Part shown: positions 1 to 7,386 of the stretch, one piece after another
Numbering within the stretch: the stretch's first letter is position 1
Layout: each line of letters begins with the position of its first letter
NCBI RefSeq assembly: GCF_002210295.1
Contig: NZ_MWQH01000001.1
Span: 496,001 to 560,000, forward strand
Length of the DNA: 64,000 bases
Direction: 5' to 3'
Source: Fibrobacter sp. UWB5
Lineage (GTDB): Bacteria > Fibrobacterota > Fibrobacteria > Fibrobacterales > Fibrobacteraceae
Notes under the pieces: model-generated
Told to the model about the DNA's origin: nothing
Seen by the model: only the letters and a program-made list of their open reading frames with translations
The model's database searches: none
Position numbers and translations under genes: made by a program

Positions 1-363
1 ATAAGCGTCTTGCTCCTGTTTACGCTTTCGCTCATTATATGCAACTCCGTCAGGCTTTCGCTTTTGTCTCGCAGGCTTCTTGTCGAAAACATGAAGTACG
101 CTGGCGGCAGTCACTTCTTTATCGAGTTCCCGTTTGTGCTGCAGGGAGCCTTCCAGGGGCTGGTCGGCAGTGGCATTGCCGTGATTCTTTTGGCCATCGT
201 GTTGAACTCGGTGGCAGATGCTTTCCCGATTGTGGCTGCAAATTTGGCTGGACTTGGAACGGGGTTGTTCCTGGTGGTTGTCTTGGTCACAGCCCTTTCG
301 GGTTATTTTAGTTTCCGTACGGTGCGCGAATTCCTTTCGATTAAGCGCAATGAACAGGAATGA
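1..363 (+). CDS. ftsX: FtsX-like cell division permease, C-terminal part (5' end outside window)
   Basis: The reading frame is open from the first base (ATA AGC GTC TTG...) so the gene starts before the window; about 120 C-terminal residues are present. Two hydrophobic segments are visible (roughly the stretch GIAVILLAIVLNSV and the stretch GLFLVVVLVTALSGY), followed by a short basic tail, as at the end of FtsX/ABC-permease proteins. In the FtsEX complex the permease transmits ATP hydrolysis to periplasmic murein-hydrolase activators. The identification leans on the next gene, which overlaps by four bases (ATGA) and encodes an EnvC-like coiled-coil/LytM protein, the usual partner of FtsX. Alternative: another MacB-type permease. 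Confidence 0.75.
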   Translation: MSVLLLFTLSLIICNSVRLSLLSRRLLVENMKYAGGSHFFIEFPFVLQGAFQGLVGSGIAVILLAIVLNSVADAFPIVAANLAGLGTGLFLVVVLVTALSGYFSFRTVREFLSIKRNEQE

Positions 364-1733
364 TGATGCGTCTTGTCGTCTTGCTGTTTTGCTTGCTGCT
401 TGGGCTCGGTGCTGAAAACGCCTATGCAAAGCCTGCTGCAAAAAACGCCAAGAGCACGCCTGCGAAAACGACAAGTAAAAAGCCGACCAAGGCTTCTGTA
501 AAGGCTTCGTCGAAGAACGCCTCCAAGTCGGTGACCAAGAAGACGGACGCCCAGATTAGCGAACAGAAAAACGCCCTTAAGAAGTTGGAGTCGGACCTTG
601 CGAAAAAGCGCCAGGAACTGGCCCTCCTCGAAACCGAAGAAAAGGGCGTGCTCAATACGATTTCGATTCTCGACCAGAACTTGAACCAGACCCGCACCTA
701 CCTCTCGGAACTGACCAAGAGCGAGGTCATGCTGGAACGGGCGCTTGTGCAACTGACGGCGGATATCGATTCCTTGGACCGTAAAATCGAGACTAGGCGC
801 GAGGCCATGAAAAAGCGAATCCGCACGCTCTACGTGAGCGGACGCAACAGCGAAGCCCGTGTGCTTTACAGCCTGCTCACCCAACAAGGCAACCCCGACC
901 GCCAAGTGTATTGGGTGCATCACATTCTGAACCAGGACCAGCAAGAAGTCGAAGCCTTGCAACAGCTGGTGCAAGAACGCGACGAGAAAAAGCAGATGGA
1001 AAGCGATCACCTTTCCGACTTGAAGCAGATGCGTTCCAAGAAGGCGGCCGAAGAAAAGGGCCTTGTTTCGCAGATGAGCGGACAAGAAAAAATGTTGCAA
1101 TCCTTGAAGCATGACCAGAACATGCAACGCCGCGCCCTCAAGGAATTCGAACAGAACCAGAAGACCATGCTAGCGCTTATCAAGAAACTCGAGGAAAAGC
1201 GCAAGAAAGAAATCGAACAGGCCAAGAAAGACGAGGCTGCCCGCAAGGCAAAGGAAAAGGCCGACAAGGGCAAAAAGAAAGATACGAAGGCGCCTGCCAA
1301 GAAGGTGGAAAAACCGAAGGTCACGGTGGCCGAATCGGTAAAGGGCCCCAAGTGCACTCCGCTCAAGGGAAATATTATCAGCCAATACGGCTTGCAGGAA
1401 CACCCGGTGCTCCACATTATGACTCGTAACCTGGGTGTCGAAATTCGCGGAAAACGGGGCGATGCCGTCCGTGCCGCAGCGGCAGGTTCAGTCGTCATGG
1501 TGGGCGAAATCGACGGCCGCGGACCCTCGGTGATTATCGAACACGAGGGCGGAACTTACTCCGTTTATGGCCACCTCAAGTCAATTCGCGTGCAAGAAGG
1601 CAAAGAAGTGCGAAATTGCGAAGAAATTGGCGAAGTGGGCGATGTTGCATCGCTAAATGGAATTAAATTGTACTTCCAAGTGAGCGAGGGTACACAGACC
1701 GTGGACCCCTTGCAGTGGTTAAAGCAGAAATGA
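360..1733 (+). CDS. envC: EnvC-like murein hydrolase activator (coiled coil + degenerate LytM/M23 domain)
   Basis: 457 aa. An N-terminal signal peptide (MMMRLVVLLFCLLLGLG) is followed by a Lys/Ala/Thr/Ser-rich stretch, long coiled coils (about residues 60-310) with a Lys/Ala-rich end, and a C-terminal LytM domain (about 335-457). The LytM zinc ligands are not conserved: the usual HxGxD region reads RNLGVEI, and the usual HLHF region reads IKLYFQV, although YGHL is kept. EnvC and NlpD of other bacteria also have dead LytM domains and work by activating amidases, so a non-enzymatic activator controlled by FtsEX is likely. The start overlaps the ftsX stop; three consecutive ATG codons (360, 363, 366) make the exact start uncertain. 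Confidence 0.85.
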   Translation: MMMRLVVLLFCLLLGLGAENAYAKPAAKNAKSTPAKTTSKKPTKASVKASSKNASKSVTKKTDAQISEQKNALKKLESDLAKKRQELALLETEEKGVLNTISILDQNLNQTRTYLSELTKSEVMLERALVQLTADIDSLDRKIETRREAMKKRIRTLYVSGRNSEARVLYSLLTQQGNPDRQVYWVHHILNQDQQEVEALQQLVQERDEKKQMESDHLSDLKQMRSKKAAEEKGLVSQMSGQEKMLQSLKHDQNMQRRALKEFEQNQKTMLALIKKLEEKRKKEIEQAKKDEAARKAKEKADKGKKKDTKAPAKKVEKPKVTVAESVKGPKCTPLKGNIISQYGLQEHPVLHIMTRNLGVEIRGKRGDAVRAAAAGSVVMVGEIDGRGPSVIIEHEGGTYSVYGHLKSIRVQEGKEVRNCEEIGEVGDVASLNGIKLYFQVSEGTQTVDPLQWLKQK

Positions 1734-2854
1734 TCGAATATACGTTAAATGGTCCCGCCTCTCAAGAACGCGCCCGCATCCGCTTGATGTCGGCGCTCCG
1801 TGAGAACCGCTTTCCGCAGGCGATTTTGATTGATGGCCCTGCTGGAATCGGCAAGAAAAGGCTCGCGATGGAAATCGCGAAGGCGCTCCAGTGTACCGAT
1901 CCGAACATGCGCCCCTGCGGTCATTGTTTTGGTTGCCGTATGGCCGACGACAGCGGTGCCACCGATGGCTGGGTCGTGCCCATGGAATCGGCCGAGGCCC
2001 ACGCCCGCAGTTCCGACGACGTGTCTGCCGGCAGCAAGGCGAAAACGGTGGAAGACTTCAAGAAGGCCTACATCGAAGAAATCCAGAAGAACCCGTACCG
2101 CGTAGACGTATTTTCGACAGGCGCCTTTATTTCGGTGGACTTGATGCGCATGATGACATCGAGCTTCGCCATGAAGGGCGACCGCGTGCGCACGGTGATT
2201 ATTGCCGAGGCGGATCGCATGAACGAATCGGCGGCAAACGCCTTCCTCAAGACGCTTGAAGAAGTCCCGCCGGACACGTATTTTATTCTGACGACCAATT
2301 CCCGCGAAAAGATGCTCCAGACGATTCGTTCCCGCTGTCTGGCGCTCCACTTGTTGCCGCTCTCCGACGAAGAAGTGAAGTCGGAAGTCTTGCGGGTCGC
2401 GGGCGAAGATTTTGATGAATCCTCTTTGACCGACGATGTCATCGGGCTTGCGGTGGGGTCTCCGGGCAAGGCGCTTTACTACGCCGAACATGCCAAGGTC
2501 TGGTGCAAACTGGCCGCTGATTTTGTGGTGCATTCCCTGCGCGGGAATTACACCGACTTGTTTATGGAATTGAGCGAAACCTCGCTGAGCGATGCCTACG
2601 AAGCGAACCGATTCCTGGAAGTGCTTTCGTTCTTGCTGGCCGACTTGTTGCGTGAACAGGCGGGCGCGCGCTTGCGTATGCCCGAAACGACCACGTCGGT
2701 TGGACTTGCGAATTTCCCGCGGGTCGATGCGACTGCGCTGGAACTGGCGCTTGTTGCCGTGCAAGAAACGATGTCTAGAATTGAGTCACGCCGTGTGACG
2801 GCGACCATGAGCTTGCAAAGCTTGTCGCTTAAACTGTTCGAGGGCTACAAGTAA
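1730..2854 (+). CDS. holB: DNA polymerase III delta' subunit-like clamp-loader ATPase
   Basis: 374 aa from ATG at 1730, which overlaps the envC-like stop (ATGA); a GTG at 1715 is an alternative but overlaps further. The Walker A motif GPAGIGKK lies near residue 40, followed by a four-Cys zinc-finger cluster (C..CGHCFGC) and an acidic Walker B-like segment before NESAANAFLKTLEE, the SRC region RSRC, and a helical C-terminal collar domain. This is the arrangement of the delta' subunit, which helps load the beta clamp during replication. DnaX (gamma/tau) is the alternative, but the length and lack of a C-terminal extension favour delta'. It is translationally coupled to the genes around it. Confidence 0.85.
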   Translation: MIEYTLNGPASQERARIRLMSALRENRFPQAILIDGPAGIGKKRLAMEIAKALQCTDPNMRPCGHCFGCRMADDSGATDGWVVPMESAEAHARSSDDVSAGSKAKTVEDFKKAYIEEIQKNPYRVDVFSTGAFISVDLMRMMTSSFAMKGDRVRTVIIAEADRMNESAANAFLKTLEEVPPDTYFILTTNSREKMLQTIRSRCLALHLLPLSDEEVKSEVLRVAGEDFDESSLTDDVIGLAVGSPGKALYYAEHAKVWCKLAADFVVHSLRGNYTDLFMELSETSLSDAYEANRFLEVLSFLLADLLREQAGARLRMPETTTSVGLANFPRVDATALELALVAVQETMSRIESRRVTATMSLQSLSLKLFEGYK

Positions 2855-4651
2855 ATGGCTCTAGAAACGACAGACGTTGAACTGAACGAACGCCTGGCTT
2901 CGGCAATGTCGAAGAGCCTGCGCATACCCCATGTGGTGGCGCGCTTCTTGGTGTCTCGTGGCGTCTGTTCTGTGTCCGAGGCGCACCGCATGCTGTGCGG
3001 TAACGCGGGCGACGTGCTTGACCCGTTCTTGATGAAGGGAATGGAAGAGGCTGTTGCCTGGCTGCTGGACATTCGCGAAAAGCACGAAAAGGTTTTTGTT
3101 TTTGGCGACTACGATTTGGACGGCATGTCGGCCGTGACGCTCATGACGCGTGCCCTGGCCGAGCTTGGCCTGGAATCGGATTGGCGCCTGCCGAACCGCT
3201 TTGGCGATGGCTACGGGCTTTCGTCTTCGGCGGTAGAAGAAATGCGCGAGGCGGGCGCCCGCTATGTGATTACGGTCGATACCGGCATTACCGCGAACGC
3301 CGAGATTGCACTTGCCAAGAGCTACGGGATGTCGGTGTTGGTCATTGACCACCACCAGCCTTCGGGCGATGGACTCCCGGAATGCGATGTGCTTTTGGAC
3401 CCGCACCAGGAAGGCGATACTTACCCGAATCCGGAACTTTGCGGCGTGGGCGTTTCGTACAAATTCGTATGCGCCCTGTACTCCAAGCTTTCGATGCCCG
3501 AACCGACCAAGTTCCTGGACTTGGTGGCGCTCGGAACGCTTGCCGACTTGGTGTCTATGACGCCCGAGAACCGCGCCTTTACCAAGACTGGTCTCAGGTC
3601 TATTGAGCGCAGCCATTGGCCGGGCCTGCAAGAAATGTACAGCAACTTGATGAAGGGCCACGGTAGCGTGGGCGGCATCGATGTCATGTACAAGTTTGCT
3701 CCGCTCCTGAATGCACCCGGTCGCATGGAACGCCCGGATCCGGCGCTCAAGCTTTTGCTCAGCCCGAATATGGCGACTGCCAACGCCCTGATGGCGGAAC
3801 TGCGCGAATGGAACAGCAAGCGCAAGCAGAAAGAAGCTGAAATTACGGAAATGGCTCAGGCCCAGATGACGGCCATGTACGGCGACAATTTGCCGACGGT
3901 GATTGTCGTTGCCGGTAACGACTGGCATGTGGGCGTCATCGGAATTGTGGCCGCCAAGCTCGCGCAAGAATACCACCGCCCGACTGCAGTGCTTTCGATT
4001 CAGGGCGGCATGGCGCATGCGAGTGCGCGCGCGGTGCCGTGCTTCAACTGGCATAAGGCCTTGTTTGAATCGCGCGAATTGTTTGACCGCTGGGGCGGTC
4101 ACGCCAACGCGGCGGGCTTCTCGCTTCCGGCCGAAAAAATTGACGAACTCCGCAAGCGCCTGGAAGTTTCTGCGGCAAACCAGAATTACACCGGCACCGA
4201 AGAATGCGAAGGCGAGACGGCACCTTGCTCGTATGACATTTGCATCTCGCTCAACGAGTTGATTGTCGAGGCTTCGCAGTACATGGCGCCGAGTGATTAC
4301 GGTTCTGGCAATAGCGCAAACAAGGGCCAATTGATTTCGATTCTCGACTTTATTGACCTGCTCGAACCTTTCAGCGGAAATTTCCCGTATCCGACCTTCC
4401 GTGCCGACAACGTGAAAATCCACCGACTTCGCGAACTCAAGGGCGGACACTTGCAGATGGATATTTCGCAGGCGGGTAGCCGCGTGTATCCGGCCATCGG
4501 CTTTGGGCTGCGTAAGTTCAAAAGCCTGCTCAGCAAGCCCGTGTCGGTGATTTTTGAACCCACCTGGAATTATTTTAACGACCGCAAGTCCTTGCAACTT
4601 TGCGTCAAGGCCATTGAGCCTTATATTGAACCCAACACCGTAAACGACTAG
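2855..4651 (+). CDS. recJ: Single-stranded-DNA-specific exonuclease RecJ
   Basis: 598 aa, the usual RecJ size. DHH-family motifs are visible: VFVFGDYDLDGMSA (metal-binding Asp residues), VITVDTGI, and the signature VIDHHQ, followed by the DHHA1 domain with the glycine-rich GGHANAAGFS and a C-terminal OB-like domain. RecJ degrades ssDNA 5' to 3' in recombinational repair and replication-fork processing. ATG follows the holB-like stop codon directly (TAA ATG), so translation is coupled. No feature suggests inactivation. Confidence 0.95.
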   Translation: MALETTDVELNERLASAMSKSLRIPHVVARFLVSRGVCSVSEAHRMLCGNAGDVLDPFLMKGMEEAVAWLLDIREKHEKVFVFGDYDLDGMSAVTLMTRALAELGLESDWRLPNRFGDGYGLSSSAVEEMREAGARYVITVDTGITANAEIALAKSYGMSVLVIDHHQPSGDGLPECDVLLDPHQEGDTYPNPELCGVGVSYKFVCALYSKLSMPEPTKFLDLVALGTLADLVSMTPENRAFTKTGLRSIERSHWPGLQEMYSNLMKGHGSVGGIDVMYKFAPLLNAPGRMERPDPALKLLLSPNMATANALMAELREWNSKRKQKEAEITEMAQAQMTAMYGDNLPTVIVVAGNDWHVGVIGIVAAKLAQEYHRPTAVLSIQGGMAHASARAVPCFNWHKALFESRELFDRWGGHANAAGFSLPAEKIDELRKRLEVSAANQNYTGTEECEGETAPCSYDICISLNELIVEASQYMAPSDYGSGNSANKGQLISILDFIDLLEPFSGNFPYPTFRADNVKIHRLRELKGGHLQMDISQAGSRVYPAIGFGLRKFKSLLSKPVSVIFEPTWNYFNDRKSLQLCVKAIEPYIEPNTVND

Positions 4652-4662
4652 GATAACTAAAA

Positions 4663-5163
4663 ATGCGCAACTTGCCGATATATTTCATGATTCTGGTTTT
4701 TGCGGGAATGCTGTTTGCGCTCTCGAAGGTGCATATCTATACGCCGGTGGTTCTTCCGGCAGAACCGGAGCCCGCCCCTGTGGAACAGGAGGGCTTTACG
4801 GGGCGCGTGATCATGCCTTCGCTAGACGATATCTACGTGTTGGAGAATACGGCCGGTCGAGACATCATGCAGTTTGCAAGGTTCTTGAAGGGCCGTGCCG
4901 CGGGTCTCCATTTTGCATCGGCCGCCTACTTCAAGGCGAACCAGAAGAACTTGAAAAAGGATTCTCCCCAGGCGATTATGGGAATCAAAATGGCCCTTGA
5001 TTCCTTGGGTACTTTCTCGCCCGAAATCCTTTTCACCAACGTACACGACGACAATTTTAAAGGCCTGGTGCTTTCGCAAATCCAGACCTATTGGCGCTAT
5101 CCGCGCAGTGAAAGCGGACGCTTTGTCGTTTGGTTCCCAATCGCTTGGAAAACCGAATACTGA
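4663..5163 (+). CDS. Small membrane-anchored protein with TonB-like C-terminus
   Basis: 166 aa. One N-terminal hydrophobic segment (about residues 4-20, IYFMILVFAGMLFALS) is followed by a Pro/Glu-rich stretch (PAEPEPAPVEQE) and a globular part. The C-terminal segment GLVLSQIQTYWRYPRSESG resembles the end of TonB/AgmX-type domains, where a short helix precedes a strand after 'YP'. It starts 11 nt after recJ and is probably the last gene of the chain. It ends exactly where the opposite-strand gene ends (no spacer). Function unknown; an energy-transducer role is only a guess. Confidence 0.7.
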   Translation: MRNLPIYFMILVFAGMLFALSKVHIYTPVVLPAEPEPAPVEQEGFTGRVIMPSLDDIYVLENTAGRDIMQFARFLKGRAAGLHFASAAYFKANQKNLKKDSPQAIMGIKMALDSLGTFSPEILFTNVHDDNFKGLVLSQIQTYWRYPRSESGRFVVWFPIAWKTEY

Positions 5164-5592
5164 TTACTTGCTCTTCAAAATCGCGAGCAGTTCGGCGGTG
5201 CGCTTCTCAATCAAGATGAAGGCTTCGAACATGCGGGCTTCGCGCCACTTCACCAAGTACTTGGCCTTCCATTCTTCGGCCACTTCTTCGGGATCTTCAT
5301 GGTGCGATTCGTTGCGGTACCATTCTTCTTTCTTGATTTCGCGAATCATGTCGCCCATTTCGGCGGCAGGCTGGAGCGAACCCTTGCAGAGCAGGAGTGC
5401 GCGCAGGTTATCAAGCAGAATTTCGTCGGACGGATTGTCGGAATCGTCGCGGGCGCAATCCCAAATTTCGCCGCGGTGGCGTTCCGTCCAGCCCATCAGG
5501 TGCTTTTCGGTTCTCTGGAGTTCACCCTTGGCGAGCTTTTCTTCGACGGCTTCGCGCGGGTAATAGATGCTGTTCGGGTAGAATTCGATCAT
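5164..5592 (-). CDS. Conserved-looking acidic hypothetical protein
   Basis: 142 aa, no signal peptide or membrane segment, rich in Glu, Arg and Trp (HRGEIWDCARDDSDNP; KAKYLVKWREARMFEAF). I do not recognise the family. The start ATG (5590-5592) has GGGAG upstream at a suitable distance. The gene begins 27 nt after the 3' end of tRNA-Leu on the same strand, and no promoter is visible in between, so it may be co-transcribed with the tRNA. It is convergent with the preceding + strand gene without any spacer. Confidence 0.7.
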   Translation of the reverse strand: MIEFYPNSIYYPREAVEEKLAKGELQRTEKHLMGWTERHRGEIWDCARDDSDNPSDEILLDNLRALLLCKGSLQPAAEMGDMIREIKKEEWYRNESHHEDPEEVAEEWKAKYLVKWREARMFEAFILIEKRTAELLAILKSK

Positions 5593-5619
5593 AAGGAGCT
5601 CCCTGATTTAGCCTTTAAT

Positions 5620-5701
<82 letters not shown>

Positions 5702-5713
5702 TCGGGCGTGCCA

Positions 5714-5721
5714 CAAATATA
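5714..5721 (-). promoter_or_regulatory. TAnnTTTG promoter element for tRNA-Leu
   Basis: TATATTTG on the - strand, 12 nt upstream of the mature tRNA 5' end, where a -7/-10 element should be. One of eight exact TAnnTTTG matches just upstream of gene starts in this window. Its placement next to an RNA gene argues that it is a promoter and not a translation signal. Confidence 0.6.
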
Positions 5722-5776
5722 GTAAACGGAGCTGCAATTCCGGCCTTTTTGCAAAAATCTCGAGCAACAATTCTGT

Positions 5777-5784
5777 TATTTTTG
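5777..5784 (+). promoter_or_regulatory. TAnnTTTG promoter element
   Basis: TATTTTTG ends 4 nt before the ATG of the gene at 5789. If it acts as a -7 element the mRNA would be leaderless or nearly so; no Shine-Dalgarno sequence is present. Confidence 0.5.
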
Positions 5785-5788
5785 GAAT

Positions 5789-6313
5789 ATGAAACAGTTT
5801 GCACTTATTCTGGTTGCTTTTGTAGTTGCACCGCTTTTCGCCTACGATGGCGATATGGATACTTACCACGAATTTAAGGAAGATCTTTCGCTTGCCCGCG
5901 ACGGCTATGTCGCATGCCTCAACATGGCCATGGAATCGGCTAACGAAAGTACTGAAGGCTCGTTAGAGGGGTGGTTCAACCTCCGCGACAAGGGCGGCGC
6001 CCGCTCCTGGATGCAGCTAGATTTCGAAGCCCCTGCATTCAAGTTCCTGAAGATGGAAGAAGTGCCTTACGGCTTTAAACTGAAAGGATCTCACGGCCCG
6101 TACAAGATTGATGCTGAAATCCGTGTCGTTACCCGCGACACAGACATTTTCTACGACGTCAAGTACAACAAGGCGAGCAATGTCGCCGGCAAGGAAATCT
6201 TCGGCGAAGTGTTCCGCAATGACCGCGTCGTGTTCTACGACGAAAGCACCCCCTGCAAGCGTAAGGCCGTCTCCTGCATTAACGAGTACGCCCGCGGAAC
6301 GATGGGCAAATAA
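5789..6313 (+). CDS. Secreted protein of unknown function
   Basis: 174 aa with a clear signal peptide (MKQFALILVAFVVAPLFA, cut near residue 18). The mature part is mixed alpha/beta in appearance, with Cys pairs (VACLNMA; STPCKRKAVSCINEY) that could form disulfides. The region SLEGWFNLRDKGGARSW and following strands look like a START/SRPBCC-type lipid-binding fold of the kind seen in secreted hypothetical proteins, but this is weak. It is monocistronic: a TAnnTTTG element precedes it and a hairpin follows. Confidence 0.75.
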   Translation: MKQFALILVAFVVAPLFAYDGDMDTYHEFKEDLSLARDGYVACLNMAMESANESTEGSLEGWFNLRDKGGARSWMQLDFEAPAFKFLKMEEVPYGFKLKGSHGPYKIDAEIRVVTRDTDIFYDVKYNKASNVAGKEIFGEVFRNDRVVFYDESTPCKRKAVSCINEYARGTMGK

Positions 6314-6316
6314 AAA

Positions 6317-6340
6317 AAAGGAACCCGTAAGGGTTCCTTT
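6317..6340. terminator. Bidirectional rho-independent terminator
   Basis: AAAGGAACCC-GTAA-GGGTTCCTTT, a perfect 10-bp stem lying between the convergent genes 5789-6313 and 6347-7225. The longer A-run on the left gives a strong U-tract for - strand transcripts; the + side has only three T. Confidence 0.85.
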
Positions 6341-6346
6341 GGAAAT

Positions 6347-7225
6347 CTAGTCCGGTTTAGCGGAATTCTGTTTGGAAACTAAGTCCATCAACTCATCGGT
6401 TGTATACTCGTTCCCGTCATCACATTTTTGCTTGTGCTCGTTGATCCAATGGTCGTACTTCGCTCCGTTGGCATTCACGGTGTCGAGCTTGGTCTCGTAA
6501 GCATCCTTACAGTTGAGGGTTGTATTATCTGCCAACGTGTACTTGTTTGGATAATTTGTGCTGGCTTCGGCGTCTTTGGCCTGATTGGTGAAGTATTCCT
6601 TTGCAGAAGGACATGCTTCGCCGTTGGTTGCCGCTGTTGGGGCACATTGTTCGATGGTGTCTCCGACTAAAGCGAAATAGTTTGTTGTGACGTACGCCAT
6701 CTTTTTGAAATAAATCATCCCGTTGTCGCATTTGAACACGGAATCATTTCGGGCGGGGACGGTGCACGTTTGAGGCGGAACGCCGTAAAGAGCCTCGTTC
6801 TCGGAGAGCTCGGCCATGACGGTCTTTAAGTTTGGTCGGTACGAAGCGCAAGGCGATGGAGTGTAGAATGTCGAGTCCTTGCAATGAACCGATGGGTGCA
6901 ACCCTAACGTGTACGGGTAATCGGGGTTGAAATAAGAAGAACTGCTGGGCTCTTCGCTGCTAGACGAAGCCGGTTCCTGAATGTCTGGGTTAGCCGGTTG
7001 TTCCTCGGAACTGCTAGAAAGCTCGCTAGGTTCGCCTGTCTGAATCTCGGAACTGCTAGAAGGAGTCTCGGTCTGCGATTCTGAACTACTTGAAACATCG
7101 TTAGACGCGTTCGTTTCCGGGTCGGGAACGGGGGCTACGGAGCTGCTAGAGTCGTTGTCGCATGCCGCCCAAAAAAGGGATGCTATGCACAGGGCTAGTT
7201 TGCGTTTGCATTTTCGAATAGACAT
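6347..7225 (-). CDS. Secreted lipoprotein with Ser-rich linker, unknown function
   Basis: 292 aa from ATG at 7225, chosen because AAGGAGAAC lies just upstream and because it places a lipobox (FWAAC, lipidated Cys) at the end of a short basic/hydrophobic signal. An upstream in-frame ATG at 7282 would add 19 residues before the signal and is unlikely. The mature protein starts with a linker of repeated 'SSSS' blocks (about residues 25-100) as is common in Fibrobacter surface lipoproteins, then a Cys-containing domain (repeated 'C-x-D-x-Y/T...' segments, e.g. VHCKDSTFYTPSPC). I do not recognise the domain. Confidence 0.85.
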   Translation of the reverse strand: MSIRKCKRKLALCIASLFWAACDNDSSSSVAPVPDPETNASNDVSSSSESQTETPSSSSEIQTGEPSELSSSSEEQPANPDIQEPASSSSEEPSSSSYFNPDYPYTLGLHPSVHCKDSTFYTPSPCASYRPNLKTVMAELSENEALYGVPPQTCTVPARNDSVFKCDNGMIYFKKMAYVTTNYFALVGDTIEQCAPTAATNGEACPSAKEYFTNQAKDAEASTNYPNKYTLADNTTLNCKDAYETKLDTVNANGAKYDHWINEHKQKCDDGNEYTTDELMDLVSKQNSAKPD

Positions 7226-7235
7226 GATTGTTCTC

Positions 7236-7282
7236 CTTTTTTGTTCACTATAAATATATACAAAAAAAAGAGAACAGTACAA
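7236..7282 (-). promoter_or_regulatory. Candidate promoter of the Ser-rich lipoprotein
   Basis: On the - strand TTGTAC, a 16-nt spacer and TATATA (within TATATATTTATAG) lie upstream of the ATG at 7225, a sigma70-like arrangement. Assigned by eye from spacing. Confidence 0.35.
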
Positions 7283-7313
7283 TTTATCTGTAACATTGCC
7301 GTGGACAAATTGT

Positions 7314-7344
7314 AAAAAAAGGAACCCTCGCGGGTTCCTTTTTT
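7314..7344 (-). terminator. Rho-independent terminator after gpmI
   Basis: GGAACCC / GGGTTCC stem flanked by seven A and six T. It lies downstream of the gpmI stop on the - strand. The core stem is the same as that of the terminator at 6317-6340. Confidence 0.8.
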
Positions 7345-7350
7345 AATGGA

Positions 7351-7382
7351 TTGCTTCGGGGCTGTTCGCCCCTCGCTATGAC
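7351..7382. repeat. Dispersed intergenic palindrome (GGATTGCTTCGGGGC...GCCCCTCG..ATGACG type)
   Basis: The sequence from GATTGCTTCG to CTCGCTATGACG holds GGGGC-TGTTC-GCCCC. Its ends look like a type of intergenic repeat common in many bacterial genomes. Only this one copy is seen here, so the repeat status is an inference. Confidence 0.35.
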
Positions 7383-7386
7383 GTTC

